Assembly: GCA_031553855.1 (NCBI GenBank)
Contig: JAVBKW010000010.1
Span: 27,600 to 91,599, forward strand
Direction of reading: 5' to 3'
DNA: 64,000 nt
From: RACS-047 sp031553855
GTDB taxonomy: Bacteria; Bacillota; Clostridia; Christensenellales; Pumilibacteraceae
Below are positions 7,124-15,555 of the stretch, piece by piece (the stretch's first letter is position 1; each line of letters opens with the position of its first letter). The notes below the pieces were generated by a model. It ran no database searches. It was not told the DNA's origin and saw only the letters and a program-made list of their open reading frames with translations. Both the position numbers and the translations under genes were made by a program.

Positions 7124-8158
7124 ATGTTGAAGAAAGAGCTGAATCCTATAACAGGCGCGCGCGCGTATCTTTTCGCGGTAACCGCAAATCTGGCCGTACA
7201 AATATTCGTGGCGGTCGTACTTGCGGCGGCGACGGTTTTAAGCGGCGGCAGCGCGCTGAACGTCGATATTGCCGAGTCCGCGCCGTTCAATTTTTCCGTT
7301 ATGCTCCTAATACAGGCAGGCTTTACTCTCGTGTATTATTTAGTAGTAAACCGCGGCGGCTTTCATCCCCTTATATGCTTTAAAAATAAGACCTCGCCCT
7401 TAAACTACATTTTTGCAGTAATTCTCGGTTTCGTTTCAATTCTTGCTTTCTATCCGCTCACGCTTTTATTTTCGGGTTTGATAGAAAAGACGGGTTATAC
7501 TATTTCCGCGCTTTCAGATATGAAAACGCCGTTCGACTTTATACTGGGTATCTTTGTTCTTCTCATTGCGGCGCCGTTTGGCGAGGAGCTGATATTCCGC
7601 AGCGCGCTTATTTCGGGCATTAAAAAGGACTCCGGATATATAAAAGCGGTTCTTTTGTCGGCTTTAGCTTTTTGTTTTATGCATATGAGCCCGAGCCAGA
7701 CTATGTATCAGTTCCTTTTGGGGATAGTACTCGGCTTTGCCGCGCTTATCACCCGCAGCGTTGCCGTTCCGATGATAATCCATTCCGTCAGTAATCTGAC
7801 AGCTCTGCTGCTCGACTACACCGCGCTGGGTAATTTTGCGGAAAAAATTGTTTTGGGTATGCCCAGCGATTTTATCGCAGTTTTGACCGGAACGGGCTTT
7901 ACCGCCGTTTTCGGCGCGATTATTGTATTGATACTTTTCCTTATGAAAAAATTTCACGCTAAAACGACCGTAAATCTGAAGCTTGAATCGCTCCCTTTAG
8001 CGGAAAACGAGCAAATGCGGCAGGAAATGCCGAAAGAGTCAAAAGAAAAAGACCCGTCGTCAAAACAGGCGAGATTTATTTATTTCGCGGCGTTGGGAAT
8101 TTGCATTATAATGTGGATAGTAAGTTTATTAACCGGAATATTCGGAAAGGCGGCGTAA
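7124..8158 (+). CDS. CPBP family intramembrane metalloprotease 1
   Basis: 344 aa with about eight hydrophobic segments. All three CPBP (Abi/CAAX protease and bacteriocin-processing) motifs are present: EELIFR, FCFMH and HSVSN, giving the Glu and His residues expected for zinc-dependent intramembrane proteolysis. A hydrophilic Lys/Glu-rich stretch near 290-315 precedes a last membrane helix. Its stop abuts the ATG of a second CPBP gene, so the pair is cotranscribed. Substrate unknown; bacteriocin immunity or signal proteolysis are known family roles. Confidence 0.9.
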   Translation: MLKKELNPITGARAYLFAVTANLAVQIFVAVVLAAATVLSGGSALNVDIAESAPFNFSVMLLIQAGFTLVYYLVVNRGGFHPLICFKNKTSPLNYIFAVILGFVSILAFYPLTLLFSGLIEKTGYTISALSDMKTPFDFILGIFVLLIAAPFGEELIFRSALISGIKKDSGYIKAVLLSALAFCFMHMSPSQTMYQFLLGIVLGFAALITRSVAVPMIIHSVSNLTALLLDYTALGNFAEKIVLGMPSDFIAVLTGTGFTAVFGAIIVLILFLMKKFHAKTTVNLKLESLPLAENEQMRQEMPKESKEKDPSSKQARFIYFAALGICIIMWIVSLLTGIFGKAA

Positions 8159-9232
8159 ATGGAAACAACCCAAAACGAAAATATCGCAAAAGAGGAAATG
8201 GGCAGGGATAAAAAGCACCACAGGCTGATGGGCATATTGCTGTTCAGCGTCGCGTGCGGGCTGCTTGCCGTGCGCTCTGTTGTCGGGCTTATTTCAGATT
8301 ATATATCCGATACGGCGTCCGAGGTTATTTTCAACACCGTGCTGCAAATCGGAGTGCTTGTAGTGTTGCCGGTTCTGTTTTATATTTTTGCGTTCAAGCT
8401 AAAGCCTAAAGAGATATTAGCTTTTTCTTCGATACGCAAAACCAAATGGCAAAACTATATATTGGCGGCCATCATCGGCTTTCTTGCGATTTTCGTTACC
8501 ATGGGCATATCGATGATATGGCAAAACTTTATCGCTATGCTGGGATATACGCATTCGGTTCCCAAAGATACTCTGCCGGACACTTTTAATATCGGGGTTT
8601 TCCTGCTTTCGCTGTTTTTAACGGCTCTTCTGCCCGGTTTTTGCGAGGAATTTATGATGCGCGGCGGCTACCTTACCACCGTGCGTAAATCAAACAGCTT
8701 TATTGCGACCGTAGTTATTATGGGTATAAGCTTCGGTCTTTTCCATCAATATATAACGCAGGTTTTTTATACCGCGCTTTTCGGCGCGCTGACGGCTGCG
8801 CTCACGCTGCGCTGCCGCTCTATCATACCCGCTATGATTATCCATTTTTTCAATAACGGAATGAGCGTTTATCTTGACAGCGCGGAAAAATACGGCTGGG
8901 TCGGCGGAAACTACAGCGATTTTATCAACGAAACGCTGATGACGCGTCCGGCTGCTATGCTCGGGATATATCTTCTTATTTGTATTTTGTTTGCCGGGTT
9001 TGTTATACTCTTTTGGAAACTGAACGCAGTAAAGGATAAAAAGGAACAGCAGGGGCAGCCGGATGTTTTTGACGGCGGCCAAAACGGCGGCGCGGCGGGC
9101 GCGCAGGCGCAAAATGGGCAGCTTTTAAGCGCGTTCAGGCCTACACTTGGCGATAACGTTTTCTATTACGGCGCGGCGGTGGTTGCGGCTCTTACGACAA
9201 TTTTCACGTTTATCTGGGGTTGGATGGTTTAA
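8159..9232 (+). CDS. CPBP family intramembrane metalloprotease 2
   Basis: 357 aa, starts on the base after the previous stop. Motifs EEFMMR, FGLFH and HFFNN are complete, so both members of the pair look active. About eight membrane helices, plus a Gly/Ala/Gln-rich linker near 305-325 before a last helix. Divergent from its neighbour rather than a recent duplicate, suggesting a long-standing pair that may work as a complex. Confidence 0.9.
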   Translation: METTQNENIAKEEMGRDKKHHRLMGILLFSVACGLLAVRSVVGLISDYISDTASEVIFNTVLQIGVLVVLPVLFYIFAFKLKPKEILAFSSIRKTKWQNYILAAIIGFLAIFVTMGISMIWQNFIAMLGYTHSVPKDTLPDTFNIGVFLLSLFLTALLPGFCEEFMMRGGYLTTVRKSNSFIATVVIMGISFGLFHQYITQVFYTALFGALTAALTLRCRSIIPAMIIHFFNNGMSVYLDSAEKYGWVGGNYSDFINETLMTRPAAMLGIYLLICILFAGFVILFWKLNAVKDKKEQQGQPDVFDGGQNGGAAGAQAQNGQLLSAFRPTLGDNVFYYGAAVVAALTTIFTFIWGWMV

Positions 9233-9236
9233 AACT

Positions 9237-9692
9237 TTGGGCAAAAAGGTCAATATAATCTGCGTGGGCAAAATAAAGGAAAAGTATTTAAAGGATGCGA
9301 TCGCCGAATATTCAAAGCGGCTGAGCCGTTTCTGCGATTTTTCTATAACCGAATTGCCCGACTTTGCCGACGACGACGTATCCACAGAGAAAGAAAGCGC
9401 GCTTATTTTGCAGAAAATGAACGGTTGCAGCATTCTTTTGGATTTAAAAGGCGAGCAGATCACATCAGTCGGCATTGCTAAAATAATCGATAAAGCATAT
9501 TCATCCGGCAGCGATACCGTAAGCTTTATTATAGGCGGTTCAAACGGCGTAGATCAGCGCGTAAAAGCCGCCGCCTCAAAAGCTATTGCTTTTGGCAATA
9601 TAACCTTTCCCCATCAGCTGATGCGGCTGGTATTAACGGAGCAAATATACCGCGCTTTCAATATTTGCGCCAATACTCCTTATCACAAATAG
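9237..9692 (+). CDS. rlmH: RlmH, 23S rRNA pseudouridine-1915 N3 methyltransferase
   Basis: 151 aa from a TTG start at 9237, just after the preceding stop; the longer frame would reach 30 codons back into the protease gene. SPOUT methyltransferase marks: VNIICVGKIKEKYL at the N-terminus, FIIGGSNGVD in the knot, and the conserved end LTEQIYRAF...PYHK. Methylates pseudouridine 1915 in helix 69 of 23S rRNA using SAM. Length is right for the family. Confidence 0.93.
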   Translation: MGKKVNIICVGKIKEKYLKDAIAEYSKRLSRFCDFSITELPDFADDDVSTEKESALILQKMNGCSILLDLKGEQITSVGIAKIIDKAYSSGSDTVSFIIGGSNGVDQRVKAAASKAIAFGNITFPHQLMRLVLTEQIYRAFNICANTPYHK

Positions 9693-9721
9693 GCAAGGTT
9701 TGAGCAGAACTTTAACCTAAA

Positions 9722-9751
9722 GCAAGGCTGTGAGTGGAGTCACAGTCTTGC
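9722..9751 (+). terminator. Hairpin downstream of rlmH
   Basis: GCAAGGCTGTGA-6 nt-TCACAGTCTTGC, 12 paired bases with one G-U, but no T run follows, so it may be a weak terminator or an RNA-stabilising hairpin. A related pair of arms is at 55866-55924. Confidence 0.55.
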
Positions 9752-9785
9752 ATAAAAAGCATAATATGTATCGAGGTATTCTCTT

Positions 9786-10631
9786 ATGTATACATATTAT
9801 CAGCTTTTAGACGATATAAACTCACTATCGCATTCAGGGCTTGAAACGGGAGCTATAGGGCAGAGCGTTGAGGGACGGATGATTCCTTACGCGTTCACAG
9901 GGCGCAAAACCGGCCCGCAGGTCATCGTTACGGGCGGCATCCACGCGCGCGAGCATATATCCTCTTATCTCACAGTTTGCCAGCTTTTCCACCTTGTCAA
10001 AAACAAGGATAAGCTTTGCGGCGGCATATATTTTGTTCCGATGGTGAATCCTGACGGCAACCTAATCGCGGCGTGCGGACTAAAGACGCTTTCCCCGCAG
10101 AGGCGCAATTTTGTGGAGGGGTTATGCGGTAAGGATTGCGCGCTTTATAAGGCAAACGCCGCGGGAGTGGACCTGAACGTAAATTTTGAGGCGCGCTGGG
10201 GTACGGGCAAAAGCAACGTTTTCATGCCCGACAGCGCAAATTTCGTCGGCTACTCGCCTTTTTCCGAGCCCGAAACAAAAGCGTTAAGGGATTTTACGCT
10301 TTTTGTTAAGCCGGATTGTACTTTAAGCTACCATTGTATAGGCCGCGAACTGTACTGGGATTTTTTTCAAGACGGGAAAAGGCGGGAACGGGATGAAAAG
10401 CTGGCGCAGTTTGTCAATACCTACCTTAATTATAAAATCATAAAAAACGACGGCTCAAGCGCAGGCGGGTATAAGGACTGGTGTATCGAATCGCTTAAGA
10501 TCCCGTCGCTGACAATAGAGCTTGTGAGTGAAAACCATCGTCATCCGTTTGTTGACTATTCTTGCGCCTCAAGCGACATAGAACGCAACCTTCCGCTATT
10601 AGAGGGATTGCTCAAATATCTGCAAAACTAG
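9786..10631 (+). CDS. M14 family zinc carboxypeptidase-like protein
   Basis: 281 aa. Zinc ligands are seen in GIHAREH (H53, E56) and LSYHC (H183), and the catalytic Glu in LTIELVSE (about E245), so the M14 peptidase site is complete. The substrate-binding segment that usually reads DLNRNF is DLNVNF here, losing the Arg that holds the substrate carboxylate. No signal peptide. Relatives include gamma-D-glutamyl-diaminopimelate peptidases that trim muropeptides; a role in recycling or sporulation is inference. Confidence 0.85.
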   Translation: MYTYYQLLDDINSLSHSGLETGAIGQSVEGRMIPYAFTGRKTGPQVIVTGGIHAREHISSYLTVCQLFHLVKNKDKLCGGIYFVPMVNPDGNLIAACGLKTLSPQRRNFVEGLCGKDCALYKANAAGVDLNVNFEARWGTGKSNVFMPDSANFVGYSPFSEPETKALRDFTLFVKPDCTLSYHCIGRELYWDFFQDGKRRERDEKLAQFVNTYLNYKIIKNDGSSAGGYKDWCIESLKIPSLTIELVSENHRHPFVDYSCASSDIERNLPLLEGLLKYLQN

Positions 10632-10804
10632 AAAAGAATTCATCATGCTTTTTACGGACTGCGCTCGTTCATTTAGCTTTGGTTACGTATCAGATAAATG
10701 CGCTTATCGCCGCATTCACGACTGTTGTCCGCCAAAGCACGCGGCTTCTTTCCTAGTAAAAATTATGCTTTAGGCAAGCCGACAGCAACCAAAAGGAAAA
10801 AGTA

Positions 10805-11278
10805 ATGGAGTATACTGAAGAAAAAATCGAAGAGCTTATGAAAGAGGCTATCGCTTTAGCGGGCGAGGCCGCGCGCCGTAGCGAAGTGCCGGTAGGCGCG
10901 CTGATAGTAAGGGACGGGGAAATAGTCGCCTCGGCGTTCAACCGCCGCGAGCTGGACAGCGACCCCACCGCCCACGCCGAGGTGTTGGCGCTGCGTAAAG
11001 CGGGGGCGGCGCTCGGCGTGTGGAATTTAAGCGGCTGCGATATGTTCGTAACGCTCGAGCCTTGCGCTATGTGTGCGGGCGCGATAGTAAACGCAAGAAT
11101 AAGCAGGGTGTTTTTCGGCGCGTACGATAAGCGTTTCGGTTTTTTGGGGACTTTAGGCAATATCGCTCAGGACGAGCGGCTCAATCACAGGGCGATCGTG
11201 CGCGGAGGCATACTCGAAGAGGAATGTCTAAAGCCTATACAGGCGTTTTTTAAAGTGCGCCGTATAAAAAACCAGTAA
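10805..11278 (+). CDS. tadA: tRNA-specific adenosine deaminase
   Basis: 157 aa. Zinc and catalytic residues are visible: HAE at 57-59 and PCAMC with C87 and C90. Converts A34 to inosine in tRNA-Arg(ACG), the very tRNA encoded at 2727-2803. Family length is right. The 173-bp gap upstream holds only a loose hairpin (gctttgg/ccaaagc) and nothing else I recognise. Confidence 0.95.
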   Translation: MEYTEEKIEELMKEAIALAGEAARRSEVPVGALIVRDGEIVASAFNRRELDSDPTAHAEVLALRKAGAALGVWNLSGCDMFVTLEPCAMCAGAIVNARISRVFFGAYDKRFGFLGTLGNIAQDERLNHRAIVRGGILEEECLKPIQAFFKVRRIKNQ

Positions 11279-11352
11279 ACGCCGAATAAAAATATACAAA
11301 AATTTCAAAATATCCTTAGTCTTTTTGGCAGGCTTTAAGAGAGCAAAAAAGT

Positions 11353-11381
11353 TTGACTAATTTTATATTTTTATCTATAAT
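11353..11381 (+). promoter_or_regulatory. Promoter of the glmU-like gene
   Basis: TTGACT (11353-11358), 17 bp, TATAAT (11376-11381), then aggtgggta and ATG at 11391. The leader would be only about 2 nt, so the aggtgg stretch would mostly lie outside the RNA. Confidence 0.75.
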
Positions 11382-11390
11382 AGGTGGGTA

Positions 11391-12494
11391 ATGGATAATT
11401 TGATAAACGGAATCATTTTAAAGGTTTGTTCGCAAAAGATGGGCAACACCGCCGAAATCGAGATACTTGGCAAAACTATGCTCGACTGGGTGAGAATTTC
11501 CTTAGGCGATAACCCTTGCCGCGCAGTGGATTATATCGACGGCGAGGAGCTTCCGCCGCTTATCCGCCCGTATCTTGACCCCGACCTGCCGTATACGGCC
11601 GTATTGTTTTCCGATACTCCGCTCATCACTAAAAAAACGGTGGGCGAGGCTATTGAGGAACTCAAAAGCTCCGGCAAAAACGTCATCAAAATGACGCGCG
11701 GTTACGTGTTCAACACGGAATATCTATATAAGTCCGACAAAATTTATACAGAGCAAACGTATTATTTTGAGGTGGACGATTTTGTGACCGCCTTTTCGTT
11801 CAAGCAGGTCGCGCTGATTTCCGATATCCTGAAAAACAGGATACTTGACTACCATTTAGAACAGGGCGTACAGTTTGAGGATATTTCGTCGGCTTACATC
11901 GGCTGCGACGTAGTTTTAGGCAAGGGCGTGGTTATCGGGCCGAATAATATTTTAAAGGGCAAAACTGTGGTTAAGGACGGCGTTAAAATCGTCGCCAACT
12001 GCATAATAGAGAACAGTATTATCGACGAGGGTGCAAAGGTCAATTCCTCTCAAATTTATAAAAGCTATATAGGCAAGCGCACGTCGGTCGGGCCGTTTGC
12101 ATACGTGCGCCCCGAAAGCGTTATCGGCGCGGACTGCAAGATCGGCGATTTTGTGGAAATAAAGAAAAGTATTTTGGGCGATAATTGCAAGGTGAGCCAT
12201 CTTTCATACGTGGGCGACTGCGAGATGGGAAATAGCTGCAACGTAGGCTGCGGCGTGGTTTTTGTGAATTACGACGGCAAGGATAAGCATAAGGCAAAAG
12301 TCGGCAACAACGTTTTTGTAGGCTCGAACAGCAATATAATCGCCCCCGTCACTTTAAATGACGGCGCTTTTATCGCGGCAGGCTCAACTATAACCGACAG
12401 CGTGGACGCGGGCGCTTTGGCGATAGCAAGGGCAAGACAGGTTGTTAAAAACGACTGGCAGAATAATAAATTCGCCAAAAAAGACAACACTTAA
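11391..12494 (+). CDS. GlmU-like protein: intact acetyltransferase half, degenerate uridylyltransferase half
   Basis: 367 aa against about 455 for GlmU. The C-terminal left-handed beta-helix is complete with R240, K258/K259, H270 (the expected catalytic His), Y273 and NYDG at 293, so glucosamine-1-phosphate acetylation is plausible. The N-terminal half keeps a sugar-nucleotide fold outline (FSDTPLIT, GKTMLDWV) but lacks the LAAGKGTRM nucleotide loop and the QLGTGHA segment, so UDP-GlcNAc formation is unlikely. Followed by prs, the usual glmU-prs order of Bacillota, which supports descent from GlmU. Confidence 0.85.
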   Translation: MDNLINGIILKVCSQKMGNTAEIEILGKTMLDWVRISLGDNPCRAVDYIDGEELPPLIRPYLDPDLPYTAVLFSDTPLITKKTVGEAIEELKSSGKNVIKMTRGYVFNTEYLYKSDKIYTEQTYYFEVDDFVTAFSFKQVALISDILKNRILDYHLEQGVQFEDISSAYIGCDVVLGKGVVIGPNNILKGKTVVKDGVKIVANCIIENSIIDEGAKVNSSQIYKSYIGKRTSVGPFAYVRPESVIGADCKIGDFVEIKKSILGDNCKVSHLSYVGDCEMGNSCNVGCGVVFVNYDGKDKHKAKVGNNVFVGSNSNIIAPVTLNDGAFIAAGSTITDSVDAGALAIARARQVVKNDWQNNKFAKKDNT

Positions 12495-12509
12495 AATTAA
12501 GGAAAATAG

Positions 12510-12552
12510 AGGCGGATGGGTCGGCGGCTTTCAATAAACTCTATCCGCCTTT
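12510..12552 (+). terminator. Hairpin between glmU-like gene and prs
   Basis: AGGCGGAT-27 nt-ATCCGCCT followed by a short T run. May reduce read-through into prs. Confidence 0.6.
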
Positions 12553-12633
12553 AATACGTCCTTATCATATAAAATATGTATTAAACACCGGCACATAAGA
12601 ATAAGAAAAAATTATTTGGAGGCAAATATTTAA

Positions 12634-13605
12634 ATGATAGCACACGGTAATCAAATCAAGCTTTTTGCAGGCAACGCTAATAAAGAGCTGGCTAAAGACA
12701 TTGCGGACAAGCTTAAAATGAAACTCGCCGACGCGGAAGTAGGTAAGTTTTCCGACGGTGAGACAAGCGTACATATAGGCGAGACGGTTCGCGGCTGCGA
12801 CGTTTTCGTTATCCAGTCCACATCTTACCCCGTAAACGACAACCTTATGGAGCTGCTTGTTATGATAGACGCGCTCAGAAGAGCTTCCGCCGGACGCATC
12901 ACCGCAGTTATGCCGTATTTCGGCTATGCAAGGCAGGACCGTAAAGCCCGCGCAAGAGATCCTATCACCGCAAAGTTAGTCGCCGACCTTATCACAAGCG
13001 CAGGCGCGGACAGGGTGCTGACGATGGATCTGCACGCTCCCCAGCTGCAAGGCTTTTTTGATATCCCGGTGGATCACCTTTTAGGTATTCCCGTGCTTGC
13101 CAAAGAGCTTGTAAAGCAGTCTTTTATTAAGGACGCTCTTGAAAAGGACGAGCTTATTATAGTTTCGCCGGACGTAGGCTCCGTCGGCAGGGCAAGGCAG
13201 ATGGCACAGCGTCTGAACACGAATCTGGCTATCGTAGACAAACGCCGCCCTAAAGCCAACGTTATGGAGGTTATGAATATCGTCGGCGACGTTAAGGATA
13301 AGGTCTGCTTGTTAGTAGACGATATGATAGACACCGCCGGAACTATCTGCCAGGGCGCAAAAGCCCTCATCGAAGTCGGCGGCGCGAAAAAGGTCTACGC
13401 CTGCTGTACCCACGGAGTTCTGTCCGGCCCCGCTATCGAAAGGCTCGAAAGCTCGGTGCTTGAAAAAATCATTATCTTAGACACTATTGAAATGTCCGCT
13501 GAAAAGAAAATAGTTAAAGTTAAGGAAATAACGGTCGCGCCCGTATTTGCGGCGGCGATAGAAAGTATTTTTGCCGACTTGCCCGTGTCGAGGTTGTACG
13601 AATAA
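12634..13605 (+). CDS. prs: Ribose-phosphate pyrophosphokinase
   Basis: 323 aa. Class I PRPP synthetase marks: GKFSDGETSVHI, MPYFGYARQDRK, MDLHAPQLQGFFDIPVDHL, SPDVGSVGRARQMA, and the PRPP loop LLVDDMIDTAGTIC. Makes PRPP from ribose-5-phosphate and ATP for nucleotide, NAD and amino-acid synthesis. Good tggagg site upstream of ATG. Placed after the glmU homologue as in many Bacillota. Confidence 0.97.
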   Translation: MIAHGNQIKLFAGNANKELAKDIADKLKMKLADAEVGKFSDGETSVHIGETVRGCDVFVIQSTSYPVNDNLMELLVMIDALRRASAGRITAVMPYFGYARQDRKARARDPITAKLVADLITSAGADRVLTMDLHAPQLQGFFDIPVDHLLGIPVLAKELVKQSFIKDALEKDELIIVSPDVGSVGRARQMAQRLNTNLAIVDKRRPKANVMEVMNIVGDVKDKVCLLVDDMIDTAGTICQGAKALIEVGGAKKVYACCTHGVLSGPAIERLESSVLEKIIILDTIEMSAEKKIVKVKEITVAPVFAAAIESIFADLPVSRLYE

Positions 13606-13697
13606 ATTATGCCTTCCGGCGGCTACGCTCCGGCATTGTTTGTGCGGATATAATTATATCCTTATAAAAAAGATAGCGGTAGAAACATAAATAAAAG

Positions 13698-13738
13698 AAA
13701 AAGACGCTTTGCAATTATCCTGCAAAACGTCTTTTTTT
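13698..13738. terminator. Bidirectional terminator between prs and spoIIID
   Basis: AAAAAGACG-c-TTTGCA-loop-TGCAAA-a-CGTCTTTTT, 15 pairs with one internal mismatch and T runs on both strands, placed between convergent genes. Confidence 0.85.
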
Positions 13739-13740
13739 GG

Positions 13741-13992
13741 TTATTTTTCCGATCTATATTTTTCTTTGGTTGCCATTCCGCCTCTTATGTGGCGTTCAGA
13801 CATATTAAAGTCGAGTATTTCCTTAACCTCGTAGAACTTATCTAAATCGATTTGCTTTAGCCTTTCCGTAACGTCTTTGTGAACCGTACTTTTGCTCACC
13901 CCGTAAACCTTAGAAACGTCCCTGACTGTCGCTTTGGTTTTAATAATATAGCCGGCAAGTTTTATAGCGCGTAGAACGATGTGCTGTTTCAT
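13741..13992 (-). CDS. spoIIID: Sporulation transcriptional regulator SpoIIID
   Basis: 83 aa, the standard length. Helix-turn-helix in RDVSKVYGVSKSTVHKDVTERL, followed by the family end KEILDFNMSERHIRGG. Mother-cell regulator that acts between sigma-E and sigma-K programmes; it marks the host as an endospore former. Start preceded by ggaagg. Monocistronic between a terminator and a divergent region. Confidence 0.96.
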   Translation of the reverse strand: MKQHIVLRAIKLAGYIIKTKATVRDVSKVYGVSKSTVHKDVTERLKQIDLDKFYEVKEILDFNMSERHIRGGMATKEKYRSEK

Positions 13993-14114
13993 AGTCTGAC
14001 CTTCCTACCATTAGTGTTATAACTTATGATAGAAAAACCGCTTTTATGACAATTATCGACAAAATACAGCCTAAAAAACAAAAGGCGCCGGTCAAATTTC
14101 CGTCGCCTTTCGTT

Positions 14115-14263
14115 ATCAAGAAGCATTTGGGGAAATGGAAGCTTGCTTACATTTCCATAAATGCGCCCGCCGCAAAAGGTTTAAAACCCCGCAGTCTTTG
14201 CTGCGGAATGCGCGGCGTTGCCGCGCGGGTGCAGGGCTCTGCCCTGCGGTTTAAAACCTTTTA
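14115..14263 (+). repeat. 150-bp structured repeat, family C, copy 1
   Basis: Begins atcaagaagcatt and ends ggtttaaaaccttttat. Hairpin 1 (14122-14163) is an imperfect 20-bp stem; hairpins 2-4 are CCGCAG/CTGCGG, CGCGGC/GCCGCG and GCAGGGC/GCCCTGC; AAAAGGT (14174-) and ACCTTTT near the end can close a multiloop. Same layout at 32855-33004 and 54367-54513 with different but still paired arms. Could be a structured RNA or palindromic mobile element. Confidence 0.8.
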
Positions 14264-14673
14264 TATTTTATTTTTTTTTTGCCGTATGTAGCTTTCACAA
14301 ATTCAACTGCGGCTTTATATGCTTCTTTTTGCTTGACCTTGTCTACAATCTTGCCCGATGAAAAGGTAAAATTGCCGAGCGTGCTTCTTATCGTGAGCGT
14401 CCCCATCGACAATTGCGCTTTTGTGATTTGCTCGGCGGGAATATTATTGTAGGATTGCTTATAGTCGCCCGTTTTTTCGATGTCAAAAATTTTAATTCCG
14501 GCAGAGTTTATCGAAATCAGGTATCGCTGCGCTTTCGCCATCGCGATCGCCGCGCCTATCGCGCCGAACAGCGCGCCGCTCATATTTGCGCTGTCCATTG
14601 CCCTGAGGCAGATATCGCCGTCTTTGATAAGCCCTATTTTCTTGAGCGAGGCGAGCAGTTCTTCATTTTCCAT
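14251..14673 (-). CDS. Hypothetical protein with a hydrophobic glycine/alanine segment
   Basis: 140 aa. Starts MENEELLASLKK after a gggggt site. A Gly/Ala-rich hydrophobic stretch (about 31-45, ALFGAIGAAIAMA) is followed by beta-rich sequence that resembles PH-like small domains (LISINSAGIKIFDI, TIRSTLGNFTF), but no family can be named. The last few codons and the stop lie in the edge of family C repeat copy 1, so the repeat seems to have replaced or extended the original C-terminus. Confidence 0.75.
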   Translation of the reverse strand: MENEELLASLKKIGLIKDGDICLRAMDSANMSGALFGAIGAAIAMAKAQRYLISINSAGIKIFDIEKTGDYKQSYNNIPAEQITKAQLSMGTLTIRSTLGNFTFSSGKIVDKVKQKEAYKAAVEFVKATYGKKKIKYKRF

Positions 14674-14706
14674 TTTAGTTTACCCCCATATAGTTTTGAT
14701 GAAATA

Positions 14707-14736
14707 ATAATATCATTTTAAGCGATTATTTGTCAA
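14707..14736 (-). promoter_or_regulatory. Promoter of the 14673 minus-strand gene
   Basis: Minus strand TTGACA (14731-14736), 18 bp, TATTAT (14707-14712), with a conventional leader and Shine-Dalgarno. Confidence 0.65.
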
Positions 14737-14742
14737 TATCTA

Positions 14743-14771
14743 TTTACTTTTGTTTAATATTACTGTATAAT
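14743..14771 (+). promoter_or_regulatory. Divergent promoter of the 14824 gene
   Basis: TTTACT (14743-14748), 17 bp, TATAAT (14766-14771). Only 6 bp separates its -35 from that of the divergent gene, so the two may be coregulated. Confidence 0.6.
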
Positions 14772-14823
14772 TAACTCAATCATAGTCTTATTTTAGCAAA
14801 CTAAATTTAAAAATGAGGTGCTT

Positions 14824-15390
14824 ATGGACAAAATCAAAGGCTATTTATTCGGGTTTGCCGCGTCGCTTGCAGGTGTTGCGCTGTGGGTTTTTCTTGCAAA
14901 TGTTCTGGGGATCATCGCGGGAATCGCCGGAGCGGTAATGGGAATTTTATTCTTGCTGGTTTATAAAAAGATGACCGGTGAGGAAAAATCTTCTGTCATT
15001 ACCTACATAATCGGCGGCGTGATCATTCTTGTTGACATTTTCTTAGCGGAGATCATTTCTTTGGCTATTGTCGGGGCTTCATACGATGTCGGTTTAGCTG
15101 AATTAATGGCGTATTCGGAAATACAATCCGCAATGCTTCAGGATATTTTGGTCGGCTTATTATTGTCTATGCTGGTTTACGTAGGGTATATCGTTTCGCT
15201 GAACCGCAAAGCAAATCAGGCTCTTGCAAAAAACAAGGTCCGGACGGATGCTTTCGGAAACACCGTTAACGACGTAAACAATACCGGCGCAAAGGTAGTA
15301 GAGTCTTATACGGCGGCGGACGAAACTGCGGCGACTCAAAGCGCGGAAGAAACTGCGGCTGCTGAAACTGCGGAAGAAAACGCAGAATAA
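14824..15390 (+). CDS. Hypothetical membrane protein with acidic Ala/Glu tail
   Basis: 188 aa from ATG 14824 (a GTG two codons earlier is also possible; gaggtg sits just upstream). Four hydrophobic segments fill residues 5 to about 125 (GFAASLAGVALWVFLANVLG, GAVMGILFLLVY, YIIGGVIILVDIFLAEII, LVGLLLSMLVYVGYIVSL). The last 30 residues are Ala/Glu/Thr-rich low complexity with repeated EETAA. No family recognised. Confidence 0.75.
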   Translation: MDKIKGYLFGFAASLAGVALWVFLANVLGIIAGIAGAVMGILFLLVYKKMTGEEKSSVITYIIGGVIILVDIFLAEIISLAIVGASYDVGLAELMAYSEIQSAMLQDILVGLLLSMLVYVGYIVSLNRKANQALAKNKVRTDAFGNTVNDVNNTGAKVVESYTAADETAATQSAEETAAAETAEENAE

Positions 15391-15414
15391 AATAAATTTA
15401 ACTATATATAGTTT

Positions 15415-15448
15415 AAAAACGGAAGGCATTTTTTGCCCTCCGTTTTTT
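15415..15448 (+). terminator. Terminator of the 14824 gene
   Basis: AAAAACGGAaGGCA-t6-TGCCcTCCGTTTTTT, ten-plus pairs with a T run. Confidence 0.8.
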
Positions 15449-15555
15449 AATTTTCGTCGCCTTTTACAATAGTTATTTGTTTTTTGCCGCACTCAAGCCC
15501 GTATATGACCCATTGCCTGAGACACCCCTTTTTAATTTTCGTCGCCCTTTACAAT
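15445..15555. repeat. 27-bp direct repeats flanking a family B fragment
   Basis: ttaattttcgtcgcc-t/c-tttacaata occurs at about 15445-15471 and 15529-15555 with one mismatch. The second copy is the genuine 3' end of the TtcA-like gene (encoding the KGDEN end). Between them 15491-15527 matches, on the minus strand, the gtctca...gccatatacgggct core of the family B element. Confidence 0.65.

Noticed and set aside
14115..14263. Repeats as a CRISPR array
   Set aside because: Copies are single, 20 kb apart and have no spacers or cas genes.
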